Positions 25,826 through 35,900 of a stretch of 64,000 nt of DNA are shown piece after piece. Every line of letters begins with the position of its first letter. Positions within the stretch are counted from its first letter, which is position 1. This DNA is from Dokdonella koreensis DS-123 (lineage in GTDB: Bacteria; Pseudomonadota; Gammaproteobacteria; Xanthomonadales; Rhodanobacteraceae). The notes beneath the pieces are model-generated. The model saw only the letters and a list, made by a program, of their open reading frames with translations. It was not told where the DNA came from and ran no database searches. A program made the translations under genes and the position numbers. The DNA is taken from contig NZ_CP015249.1 in assembly GCF_001632775.1 (NCBI RefSeq), forward strand, positions 1,468,686-1,532,685. The letters run 5' to 3'.

Positions 25826-26230
25826 ACTGCACTTCCTCGAACGCGTGCTGTGCGGCGCGATCCGTGCGCGCGATCGGCACGGATGAACGGCGAGCGGCGC
25901 GAATGCTAGGAAAGATGCCCACGGCGAACTGACGGTCCGATCACGTTGCAGGTAGCCTTGTGGACAATGACACAGTTGTTGACGATGCAACGGGTGCACC
26001 ACCCGCCAACTGCTCCGCTTCGTCGTCGAACGTGAAGGGGTTTCTCCTTCGGGATCGCCGCGGCGCCCGGTGGCCGGCTCGAGGCAAGGGCGCATCGCCC
26101 GCGCGACGGCGTCGGACCGACGGCGTGCGCGCTGCTGCCGCGCGTGCCGATGCCAGATCCTTTTCCGTGGCGTGACCGCTACCCAGCGCGCGGCTTTGGT
26201 TCTATCGTCGCTGCCTCCCCGGTGTCGCGG
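25826..26230. other. intergenic region, no gene seen
   Basis: About 400 bp between divergent small genes. It contains an AT-richer centre (around 25940-26060, GTTGTTGACGATGCAACG) that may hold promoters, but no clear -35/-10 pair. Confidence 0.45.
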
Positions 26231-26821
26231 ATGCCGCAGATGATCCCGTCGGACGTTTTCTATCGTGCCTTCGACGACGGCCTGGCCTCGGCCGGGCCGC
26301 TGCCCGGCCTGCAGCGCAGGCGCGGCAAGGCATCCAGGTACGTGCTGGCCACGCCTGCCGGCCCGATCGACTTCTGGTTCAAGGTCAATCCCAAGGCTTC
26401 GGCGATCCCGCACCAGCCCGGCGAGTTCTGGCCGGTCATCGAGACGGCCGGCTTGCGCCGCGACGCGCAGGACGACGGCACGATCTCCTGGTACCAGTAC
26501 GCGGACGCGCCGATGATCGAGGCCTTCCGCGAGCAGCAGGAGCGGGTGCACGCCAACGTCGCCGCGCAGACGGTGTTCGAGCACGCGATCTGGCGAGACC
26601 AGCGTGACATCAGCCTGCGCACGATGCGCGGCTTCGTCGACCTCGGCTTTCGCCCGGCCTGGCCGCATACCGCGCTGTACTACCTCGATGATGGCGACGC
26701 CGCGGCCTGGGGCGCCGTGATCGGCCGGCAGCTGCCGGCGTGGATCGCGCGCTTCTGCGCGCAGCCGGAAACCCTGGAAGGCCATATGTGGCGCCTGCAT
26801 TGGTCGGCACCGCCGGCATGA
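26231..26821 (+). CDS. hypothetical protein
   Basis: The 196-aa cytosolic protein begins MPQMIPSDVFYRAFDDGLAS. It contains IDFWFKVNPKASAIPHQPGEFWPVIE and ISLRTMRGFVDLGFRPAWPH, with several conserved-looking Trp and His residues. It resembles the DUF4304 type of small hypothetical protein in general pattern, but I would not assign it. ATG codons at 26231 and 26240 are both possible starts; neither has a good Shine-Dalgarno sequence. Confidence 0.6.
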   Translation: MPQMIPSDVFYRAFDDGLASAGPLPGLQRRRGKASRYVLATPAGPIDFWFKVNPKASAIPHQPGEFWPVIETAGLRRDAQDDGTISWYQYADAPMIEAFREQQERVHANVAAQTVFEHAIWRDQRDISLRTMRGFVDLGFRPAWPHTALYYLDDGDAAAWGAVIGRQLPAWIARFCAQPETLEGHMWRLHWSAPPA

Positions 26822-27007
26822 CGGCAGCCACTCCGCGGCCGCCGGCCCTGGGCTGACGCGCCGGCCCGGGCAGCGCCTGCGATCGATCGCCCGCAGAAGG
26901 CCGCGCACGCAGCGAAGTGCGGCGGGCACGCCCGCGATGGGGGCCTGGCCCCTGGCCGGCCGCTTTGCCGTGGAGGAGAGGGTATCCCCTGCGCGAGAGC
27001 TTCTTCC

Positions 27008-28531
27008 ATGACGATCGATGTCCTGCCCGGCGGCGTTCGCGCCGGCCGTATCGCGCTGTGGCTGGTCATCGCCCTGGCGGCCGGTCCGGCGCCGGCGGCC
27101 GACCAGCTCGGCACCCATCGCAACATCCTGTTGCGCAATCCGTATCCCGAGGCGGCCAACGGCCAGTTCGGGCGCGGCATCGCCGGCGGCGACTTCGACG
27201 GCGACGGCATCGACGATCTGGCGGTCTCCGAGAACGGCAGCACGCGTCTGCGGATCGCGTACGGGACGGCCTGGAGCCTGGCGACCGCTGCCCCGGTGAT
27301 TCCGTTCCTGCCGGTGACGATCACGCTGCCGGCCCACTCCTACACGATGACGGCCGGTGACTTCGACGACGACGGCCGCGACGAGCTGGCCGTGGCGAAT
27401 CCGCAGCGGAACATCGGCGGAGCGCCGGGCGTCGGGAGCGTCTACATCATGAAGCGCGGCAGCAACGGCATCTGGTCGGTCCAGACCGAGATCCGTGCCG
27501 GCGGCGTGTTTCCCGGCAGCGGGCTGCAGAACGCCAATCTCGGCAATGCGCTGGCCAGCGGCGACTTCGACGACGACGGCTATGCGGACCTGGCGATCGG
27601 CATCCGCGGCCAACTGGTCCAGGGGCAGGAGGACGCCGGTGCGGTGATGGTGGTCTACGGCAGTGCCGGCGGCCTCGCCCCGCCGCGCGCCCGCATCTTC
27701 GATCGCAGCAACGACGGACTCAGTTTCACGCCGCGCGCGACCGACCGGTTCGGCTGGGCCGTGACGGCCGGCGATTTCAACGGCGACGGCTACGACGAGC
27801 TGGCCGTCGGTGTGCGCGGCGCCACCTGTCCCAACGGCACCGACCGCGCCGGCGCCGTCATCGTGCTCGCCGGCAGCGCGACCGGCATCGTCACCACCGG
27901 CACCCACATCTGGCGCCCGGGCGTGCTGGGCGTCGCCGGCAGCTGCACATCCGGACAGACCTTCGGCAGCGCCCTGGCCGCCGGCCGCTTCGACGACACC
28001 CACCAGGGCCTGGCGATCGGCGCGCCGGGCGCCCAGGGCGGCGCCGTCCACGTGCTGTACGGCTCCGACGACGGCCTGACGGCGGTGAACAATCAGCGCC
28101 TGGTGCCGCCGGCCGTGCCCGGCATCGACAGCAGCGACGGCCACTTCGGCGAAACCCTGGCCGCCGGCACGCTGGCGTACCGCTGCGAGTTCATCTTCTG
28201 CCTGCCGCAGAGCCTGGCGATCGGCGCGCCGATGACCGCGGTGGACGGCGTCGAGAGGGCCGGCGCGGTCTGGATCGTGACGCCCCGGATGCTGCTCGGG
28301 CCGCTGGATCCGGGCACGCTGCGCGCGATCCTGCCCAAGGCGCCGCTGCGCATCGGCAGCCCGCGTGCGAACGACCAGTTCGGCAACGCACTGGCGATCG
28401 GCGACTTCAACGACGACAGCCGCCGCGACCTGGCGATCGGCACCTATCTCTACGACGACGCGGACGCCGACGCGGGAGCGGTGCAGCTGCTCTACCAGGG
28501 CGACTACCTGTTCGTCGATCCGTTCGAGTAG
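27008..28531 (+). CDS. secreted FG-GAP (integrin-alpha-like) propeller protein with FVDPFE tail
   Basis: The 507-aa protein has a signal peptide (IALWLVIALAAGPAPAA). At least six FG-GAP repeats carry Ca2+-binding-type acidic loops: GGDFDGDGIDDLAV, AGDFDDDGRDELAV, SGDFDDDGYADLAIG, AGDFNGDGYDELAVG, a divergent AGRFDDTHQGLAIG and IGDFNDDSRRDLAIG. Such repeats form a seven-bladed propeller as in integrin alpha chains. The protein ends YLFVDPFE, a version of the tag seen on other secreted proteins here. An extracellular adhesion-like role is inferred only from the fold. Confidence 0.85.
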   Translation: MTIDVLPGGVRAGRIALWLVIALAAGPAPAADQLGTHRNILLRNPYPEAANGQFGRGIAGGDFDGDGIDDLAVSENGSTRLRIAYGTAWSLATAAPVIPFLPVTITLPAHSYTMTAGDFDDDGRDELAVANPQRNIGGAPGVGSVYIMKRGSNGIWSVQTEIRAGGVFPGSGLQNANLGNALASGDFDDDGYADLAIGIRGQLVQGQEDAGAVMVVYGSAGGLAPPRARIFDRSNDGLSFTPRATDRFGWAVTAGDFNGDGYDELAVGVRGATCPNGTDRAGAVIVLAGSATGIVTTGTHIWRPGVLGVAGSCTSGQTFGSALAAGRFDDTHQGLAIGAPGAQGGAVHVLYGSDDGLTAVNNQRLVPPAVPGIDSSDGHFGETLAAGTLAYRCEFIFCLPQSLAIGAPMTAVDGVERAGAVWIVTPRMLLGPLDPGTLRAILPKAPLRIGSPRANDQFGNALAIGDFNDDSRRDLAIGTYLYDDADADAGAVQLLYQGDYLFVDPFE

Positions 28532-28574
28532 CCCGCCCGGCCGGCCGCGGCGCTCGCCACGTCCGGTGCGCCGA

Positions 28575-28845
28575 CTAGGGCGTGTCATCAATCCCTCGGT
28601 AGGCCGCGCCGTTCTTGCGTGCGTCCGGGCCAAGGAAGAGGGAGGAAGTGGACGTGGGTCCACGCCCGAGCGATGACGCAGTCCCGGGCGCACGCAAGAG
28701 CGGCCCTACGGGTTGGCCCTGGAAAGCCGCCAGCGTGCGTTGCGCGGCTTGACCTGACGGCCAGTCAGGCGCGGCGCCACACACCACCCCCTGACGACTT
28801 TCCAGAGCCAACGCGACCTGCCGGGGGATTGATGACACGCCCTAG
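28575..28845. mobile_element. 271-bp MITE-like element with 21-bp perfect terminal inverted repeats
   Basis: The left end (28575-28595, starting CTAGGGCGTGTCATCAATCC) and the right end (28825-28845, ending GATGACACGCCCTAG) are exact reverse complements over 21 bp. Inside, TTCTTGCGTGCGTCCGGG and CCCGGGCGCACGCAAGAG form a second, imperfect inverted pair. No transposase frame is present, so it would move only in trans. A related end (GTGATGACGCGCCCTA) recurs at about 28961-28976. The termini resemble those of some IS5-type elements, but this is from memory. Confidence 0.7.
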
Positions 28846-28964
28846 GGCGGCGCGCCCGCCACCGCGTCATCGCCCGGGCGGGGAGCGACCTCCACGTCCT
28901 CGCGCTTTCTCGTCCCGAGCGCGCGCAAGAGCGGTGCGGCCTGCTGGCAGCGTGATGACGCGCC

Positions 28965-29570
28965 CTACGGCGCCGCCGGCGGGTCCGGCTGCCAGGGAAC
29001 GATCGGCAGCAGCGGCCAGCGCTCGCGCCAGCGAGCCACCTTTCGCGCATAGATCGCCTCGGTGACCTGGACGCGGTTGGGGCGGACGATGGGGCGCAGC
29101 AGGTCGTCCAGGCCGAACGGGGCGAGCGTCTCGATCCGCCCGTCGTGCGCGCGGACGCCCACCGCCGCGGCGGTCGTCGGGAAGGTGGCGATCGCCTCGG
29201 CGCAGCACCTGTAGGGCGGTATGGCGTAGCCGAATCGCGCGGCGTACCACAGGTGCACCCGGGCCTGGTTCTTCACGTCGATCCGGACCGGCACCTCGTC
29301 GAACGCGGCCCGCACCCGGCCGGCCTGGGCGGCCTCGCCCGCTTCGGACAGGTCTTCCCCGTCGAAGTAGACCAGGTCCAGGTCGGCGATGCCGTGCGTG
29401 GGCGGAAGGCCGAAGATCCGGTTCCACCAGACCTGCGCGAGGGTACTGCCGGACAGCCAGGCATCCGGCAGGGCGATGCGGGGCCAGCGCCGCAGCAGGG
29501 GACCGGTCAGCGGGTGGTCCCACAGCGTGCACTCGAACGCATGGCGGCTGTGCCGATCCGGAGCCTGCAT
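28965..29570 (-). CDS. nucleotidyltransferase family protein (DUF925/COG3575 type)
   Basis: The 201-aa protein has the family pattern: WLSGSTLAQVWWN, then GIADLDLVYFDGEDLSE with the acidic D-x-D pair (~residues 63-65). RIDVKNQARVHLWYAARFG, TFPTTAAAVGVRA and APFGLDDLLRPIVRPN follow. The D-x-D geometry suggests a nucleotidyltransferase fold. Substrate and role are unknown. Its last codons overlap the right-hand repeat sequence near 28965-28976, so the end of the protein may have been shaped by the adjacent element. Confidence 0.85.
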   Translation of the reverse strand: MQAPDRHSRHAFECTLWDHPLTGPLLRRWPRIALPDAWLSGSTLAQVWWNRIFGLPPTHGIADLDLVYFDGEDLSEAGEAAQAGRVRAAFDEVPVRIDVKNQARVHLWYAARFGYAIPPYRCCAEAIATFPTTAAAVGVRAHDGRIETLAPFGLDDLLRPIVRPNRVQVTEAIYARKVARWRERWPLLPIVPWQPDPPAAP

Positions 29571-29938
29571 GCGCTACAGGATCGGCCGCCGCGCCGTGGC
29601 CGGCAAGCCGGGCGTGCAGCCGGTGCGCGGCGCCGCCGTGACGATCCCCGGGCGGCCGCGGGTTGTGCGGATTGGTGCGTATCCGTGCGTAAGGTTGATG
29701 CACGTCACATTTGCGCGCTACTATTTTGTGAAGTAGTTATCGTTCCGGCTGTCCTTCGGAATCCCCTGTCCGTACCCGGAAGAAGGCCCGCGCCAAGCGC
29801 GCGGCGCCTTCTCGTGGGCGCGTACGGCAGGTTCCGGGGAGGGGCGGTGCCGCAACGGGCGCTCGGCGCCCCGGGTTGCAGGGGCGGTGACGGCGAGGGG
29901 ACACCAGACCATTCGGCTTGCTTTTAAGGGGGGCAGCC
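29571..29938. other. 368-bp leader/promoter region of the giant repeat protein
   Basis: No gene is seen. The region holds the promoter-like element at 29695-29724, giving a leader of over 200 nt. Around 29780-29813 a GC-rich imperfect hairpin (AGAAGGC...GCGCCTTCT) could form in the RNA. The long structured leader may allow post-transcriptional control. Confidence 0.45.
29695..29724 (+). promoter_or_regulatory. candidate sigma-70 promoter of the giant DUF11 gene
   Basis: TTGATG (29695-29700) and TACTAT (29719-29724) with an 18-bp spacer lie in an AT-rich patch. They sit about 215 bp before the start codon, with no other gene between. Confidence 0.5.
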
Positions 29939-32900
29939 ATGAGCGTGCGTTCGCGTTGGGTTCTTCGGGCGTGTCTGTGGGGCGCCGTCGGCGCACTGGG
30001 TGGGGCGAGCGGTACGGCACTGGCATCCGGTGCCACCACCGACCGCGAGGTCAACGCAAGTGGTGGCGCGGCTGGCGACGGCAGCGACGGCCTGCGCCTG
30101 TGGTGGGGCAGCAACAGCCAGTTCCAGGCGCGCATCGCCGGGCAGGATCAGGTCTACAACACCGGCGCCCGCCCGACCAGTGCGGCGAATACGGCCGGCC
30201 GCCTGTACAACAGCGTCTATCTGCGCGTGGACCGCGGCACCAACGGCACCACGCGGATCTACACCAACGACAACAACGCGGCCGGCAACCCGTTCCTGGT
30301 CTTCACCCAGGTGTCGCAGACCACGCTGGGCGGCGCCGGCACGGCCGCCTCGCCGTGGCAGGTGACCACGGTGCTGCGTCCTTCCAACGCGGCGGACACC
30401 GGCATCACGGTCACCCTCGTCGACAGCTACATCCGCCCGCAGGCCTGGTTCACGCGGCGCGTGACGCTGAGCGGCATGCCCGCCAGCGGTGCGGCGATCC
30501 GGCTCTACCAGAACATCGACACCTACCTGCAGGGCGGTGACGCCGGCCCGGGCTTCGTGCGGACCTCGCCCAGCAACACCACCGGCACGCCGGACTTCGT
30601 CGGCGTGACCAAGGGCTCCCAGATCGAGGCGCTCTGGCACGAACCCTCGTCGGGCACCCCGATCTGGGACCGCTACTTCACCGGCAACTACGACCAGCCC
30701 AAATGGCTGATCTGCAACGGCACGGCCGGGTCGAGCAATCCGTGTACGAGCAACACGGGCAACCTCAACGACACCGTCGATGCCAACGCCAGCACCGACA
30801 ACGGCATGGCGGCGCAATGGAACGTACCGGCCGGCGCGGCCACGTTCACCGCCGAGTACCGCATCACCTTCGCGACCAGCGCGGTCGACCTGACCAAGCA
30901 GTTCGCGCCGGCCGTGATCGCGCCCGGCGGCGTGTCCACGCTGACCTTCACGCTGACCAACCGGACGACCAATGCCGTCGCCGGCATCAACCTGCTCGAC
31001 ACGCTGCCGAGCGGCGTCACCGTGGCTCCCACGCCCAACATCCGCACGAGCTGTCCGACCGGCGGTGCGCTGGGTACCGCGATGCCGTCCGGCATGACCG
31101 TCACCGCGGCGGCCGGCAGCGGCACGATCCAGGTCGCCGGCGGCCGGATCAACGGGGCCGCCGTCGGTAGCCAGCTGGCCTGCCAGGTCGCCGTCAACGT
31201 CACCGCCAGCACGCTCGGCGTCTACCACAACGCCAACGCCAACATTTCCAACACCAACAACCTCGTGAACCTCGTCGGTGACGAGACGCTGACGGTGACG
31301 CTGCCGCAGCTGACCGCCGGCAAGTCGGTCGTCGGCACGCTGGTGGCCGGCCAGACCGGCGCTGCCGCCGACGCGTACTACGCGATCGGCTTCACCAACA
31401 GCGGCGGCCAGCCGACCAGCGGCGCGATCACGCTCAGCGACACGCTGCCGGCCGGCATGACGGCGGTGGCCGTCTCCAGCGCCAACGGCACCGTCAGTTG
31501 TCCCGGCCTGCCGGTCACCAGCACGTTGAGCTGCACCTTCACGCCGACGGCGCCGCTGGCGCCCGGCGCTTCGGCATCGATCCGCGTCAACGTCGCGGTG
31601 GCCGCCTCGGCCTCCGGCACGGCGACCAACCGGGTGGGCGTGGCCGGCGGCGGCGATCCCGATCCGCTGCCCGACTGCGCCGCCTCGGCCAGCCCGCAGT
31701 GCGCGACCAGCACCACTCCGGTCACGACGCAGGCGGACCTGGCCGTCGTCAAGACCGGCCCGACCACGGTGCTGGCCGGCCAGAACGTCAGCTATACGCT
31801 GGCAGTGAGCAACGCCGGACCGTCGGATGCACAGGCCGTGGTGCTGGCCGATCCGACGCCGGCCGGCCTGACCTTCGTGTCGGCCACGGCGCCGTGCGCG
31901 AGCGGCTTCCCGTGCACGCTCGGTACGGTCGCAGCCGGCGACGGCCTCACGGTCACGGTGACCTTTGCGGTGCCGCCAGGCCACGCCGGCGGGCCGATCA
32001 CCAATACCGCGACCGTCACCACGAGCACGACCGACCCGACGCCCGGCAACAACGCCTCCACCGCCACCACGACGGTCGGCACCAGCGCGGACCTGACCGT
32101 GGTCAAGACCGGCCCGGCATCGGTGACGGCGGGGCAGTCGCTCACCTACACGCTGCTGGTCACCAGCGCCGGTCCCTCCACTGCCCAGGGCGTGAGCCTG
32201 GCTGATCCGACGCCGGCCGGCCTGACCTTCGTGTCGGCCAGTGCGCCGTGCGCGGGTGGCTTCCCGTGTGCACTCGGTGCCGTGGCGCCGGGCGCGTCGA
32301 TTCCGGTGACGGTGACGTTCACCGTGCCGGCGAGCTATGCCGGTACGCAGGTCGTCAATACCGCGACCGTGTCCTCCGCGACCAGCGATCCCGATCCCGC
32401 CGGCAACAGCAGCAGCGCGACCACGACGATCGCCGCCGGCGCCGACCTGACCGTGATCAAGACCGGCCCGGCGTCGGCGACGCCGGGCGACACCCTCACC
32501 TATACGCTCGCGGTCGGCAATGCCGGTCCCTCCGATGCGCAGGCGGTCGTGCTGAACGACCCGGCGCCGGCCGGCCTGACCTTCGTATCGGCCAGCGCGC
32601 CCTGCGCGAGCGGCTTCCCCTGCGCGCTCGGCACGATCGCCGCCGGTGCCAACCGCTCGGTGACGGTCACGTTCGCGGTGCCGGCCGGCCACAGCGGCAG
32701 CATCGTCAACACGGCCTCGGTCTCGTCCTCGACCACCGATCCGGATCCGTCCGGCAACAGCAGCACGGTCACCACGCCGACCGTCGCCAGCGCCGACATC
32801 GCCGTGACCAAGACGGTCGACGAGGATGCGCCCAACGTCGGTGAACCGGTCCTGTTCACGATCACCGCGCAGAATCTCGGCCCCAGCGACGCCACCGGCG

Positions 32901-35900
32901 TCGTCCTCACGGATGCGCTGCCCGCCGGGCTGTCGTTCGTTTCAGCCGCGGCCGGTCAGGGCAGCTACGACGCCGGTACCGGCGTATGGACCGTCGGTGC
33001 GCTCGCCGCCGGCGACGCCACCACACTGCAGATCGCCGCCACGGTCACCGCGACCGGCACGATCACCAATACCGCCACGCGTACGGCCGCCGACCAGACC
33101 GATCCCAACCCGGCCAACAACAGTGCCGCGGCGACGATCAACGGCCAGCCGTCGGCCGACATCCAGGTCAACAAGACCGTCGACGACGCCACGCCCAACC
33201 TCGGCGCGCCCGCGGTCTTCACGGTCAGCGTGCACAACGCCGGCCCGAACGACGCCACCGGCGTCGTCGTCACCGACCTCCTGCCGGCCGGCCTGGCCTT
33301 CCAGTCCGCGACGCCGTCGCAGGGCAGCTACAACACCGTCACCGGCGTCTGGATGATGGGCACGGTCGCTGCCGGCGCCACGACGACGCTGACCGTCACC
33401 GCCCTGGTGCAGACCACCACCGCGGTCACCAATCTGGCGACCAAGACCGCCCAGAACGAACACGATCCCAACCCGGCCAACGACCAGTCCGGCGTGGTCG
33501 TCAACGGCCAGGCGGCGGACATCCAGGTCATCAAGGTCGTCGACGAGACGGAGCCGACCGTCGGCGACATCGTGACGTTCACGGTCACCGCCAGCAACAA
33601 CGGCCCCAGCGCCGCCACCGGCGTGATCGTGACCGACCTGCTGCCGGCCGGCCTGGACTTCGTCGATGCGACGCCGTCGCAGGGCACCTACGACAGCGGC
33701 ACGGGCGTGTGGACGATCGGCACCCTGGCCATCGCCGGTCCTGCGGCGACGGCGACGCTGACGATCCGGGCGACCGTCACCCAGGACGGCACCCTGGTCA
33801 ACACGGCCACCCGCACCGCCAGCGACCGGACCGACACCAACCCCGGCAACGACAGCGCGAGCGCGACGGTGGTCGCCTCGGCGAGCGCGAACCTGAGCGT
33901 GGTCAAGACCGGCCCTGCGTCGGCGACACCCGGGCAGAACGTCAGCTACACGCTGGCGGTCAGCAACGGCGGTCCGTCCGACGCGCAAGCCGTGGTGTTG
34001 AATGACTCGACGCCGGCCGGCCTGACGTTCGTCTCCGCCAGCGCACCGTGCGCCGGCGGCTTCCCGTGCACGCTCGGCACCGTCGCCGCCAGTGGTACCG
34101 TCTCGGTCACGGTGACCTTTGCGGTACCGGCCAGCCACAGCGGCAGCATCGTCAACACCGCCTCGGTCTCGTCCTCGACGACCGATCCGGACCCGTCCGG
34201 CAACAGCAGCACGGTGACCACGCCGCTAGCGGCCAGCGCCGACCTGAGCGTGCTCAAGACCGGTCCTGCGTCGGCGACGCCGGGGCAGAACGTCAGCTAC
34301 ACGCTGGCCGTCACCAACGCCGGTCCGTCTGATGCACAGGCCGTCGTGCTGAACGATCCGACGCCGGCCGGTCTCACGTTCGTTTCGGCCAGCGCACCGT
34401 GCGCCGGCGGCTTCCCGTGCGCGCTCGGCACTGTCGCCGCGGGTGGCGGCGTGTCCATCACCGTTACCTTCGCGGTGCCGGCCAGCCACAGCGGTAGCAT
34501 CGTCAACACCGCCTCGGTCTCGTCCTCGACCACCGATCCGGATCCGTCCGGCAACAGCAGCACGGTGACCACGCCGGTAACGGCCAGCGCCGACCTGAGC
34601 GTGCTCAAGACCGGTCCTGCGTCGGCGACGCCGGGGCAGAACGTCAGCTACACGCTGGCGGTCAGCAACGGCGGTCCGTCCGACGCGCAAGCCGTCGTGC
34701 TGAGCGATCCGACGCCGGCCGGTCTCACGTTCGTTTCGGCCAGCGCACCGTGCGCCGGCGGCTTCCCGTGCGCGCTCGGCACTGTCGCCGCGGGTGGCGG
34801 CGTGTCCGTCACCGTGACCTTCGCAGTGCCGGCCAGCCACAGCGGCAGCATCGTCAACACGGCGACGGTCTCGTCGTCGACGACCGATCCGGACCCGTCC
34901 GGCAACAGCAGCACGGTGACCACGCCGGTCGCGGCCAGCGCCAACCTGAGCGTGGTCAAGACCGGTCCTGCGTCGGCGACGCCGGGACAGAACGTCAGCT
35001 ACACGCTGGCGGTCAGCAACGGCGGTCCGTCCGACGCGCAAGCCGTGGTGTTGAATGATTCGACGCCGGCCGGCCTGACGTTCGTCTCGGCCAGCGCGCC
35101 GTGCGCGGGCGGCTTCCCGTGCACGCTCGGCACCGTCGCCGTGGATGCCACCGTATCGGTGACGGTCACGTTCGCGATCCCGGCCGGCCACAGCGGCAGC
35201 ATCGTCAATACGGCGACGGTCTCGTCGTCGACGACCGATCCGGACCCGTCCGGCAACAGCAGCACGGTGACCACCCCGGTCGGTGCCAGCGCCGATCTGG
35301 CCGTGGTCAAGACCGGCCCGGCGGCGGCGACGCCGGGGCAGAACGTCAGCTACACGCTGGCGGTCAGCAATGCCGGCCCGTCCGACGCACAGGCGGTCGT
35401 GCTGAACGATCCGACGCCGGCCGGCCTGACGTTCGTCTCGGCCAGCGCGCCGTGCGCCGGCGGCTTCCCGTGCACGCTCGGCACCGTCGCTGCGGGCAGC
35501 GGCGTCACCGTCACCGTGAGCTTGGCGGTGCCGGCCGGCTACAGCGGCAGCATCGTCAATACCGCGACGGTCTCGTCGTCGACCGACGATCCGGACCCGT
35601 CCGGCAACAGCAGCACGGTCACCACGCCGACGATCGCGAGCGCCGACATCGCGATCGCCAAGACGGTCGACGACGCGGCGCCGCATGTCGGCGAGACGGT
35701 GGTGTTCACGGTCACCGCGTCGAACCTCGGACCGAGCGACGCCACCGGCATCGAGGTCACCGACGCGCTGCCGTCCGGGCTGGCGTTCGATTCCGCGGTC
35801 GCGACGCAAGGTCTCTACGATGCCGGTACCGGCGTGTGGAGCGCCGGTGCGCTGGCGGTCGGCGGCGAGGCGACGCTGACGATCACCGCTGTCGTCACTG

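Noticed and set aside
29770-29820. A known riboswitch in the leader of the giant gene
   Set aside because: Only a GC-rich imperfect hairpin is visible; none of the conserved cores I know (for example c-di-GMP or cobalamin) can be recognised.
29924-32692. Minus-strand open frame of 922 codons over the start of the giant gene
   Set aside because: It is antisense to a gene with a signal peptide and clear domains, and its composition is Arg/Gly-biased.
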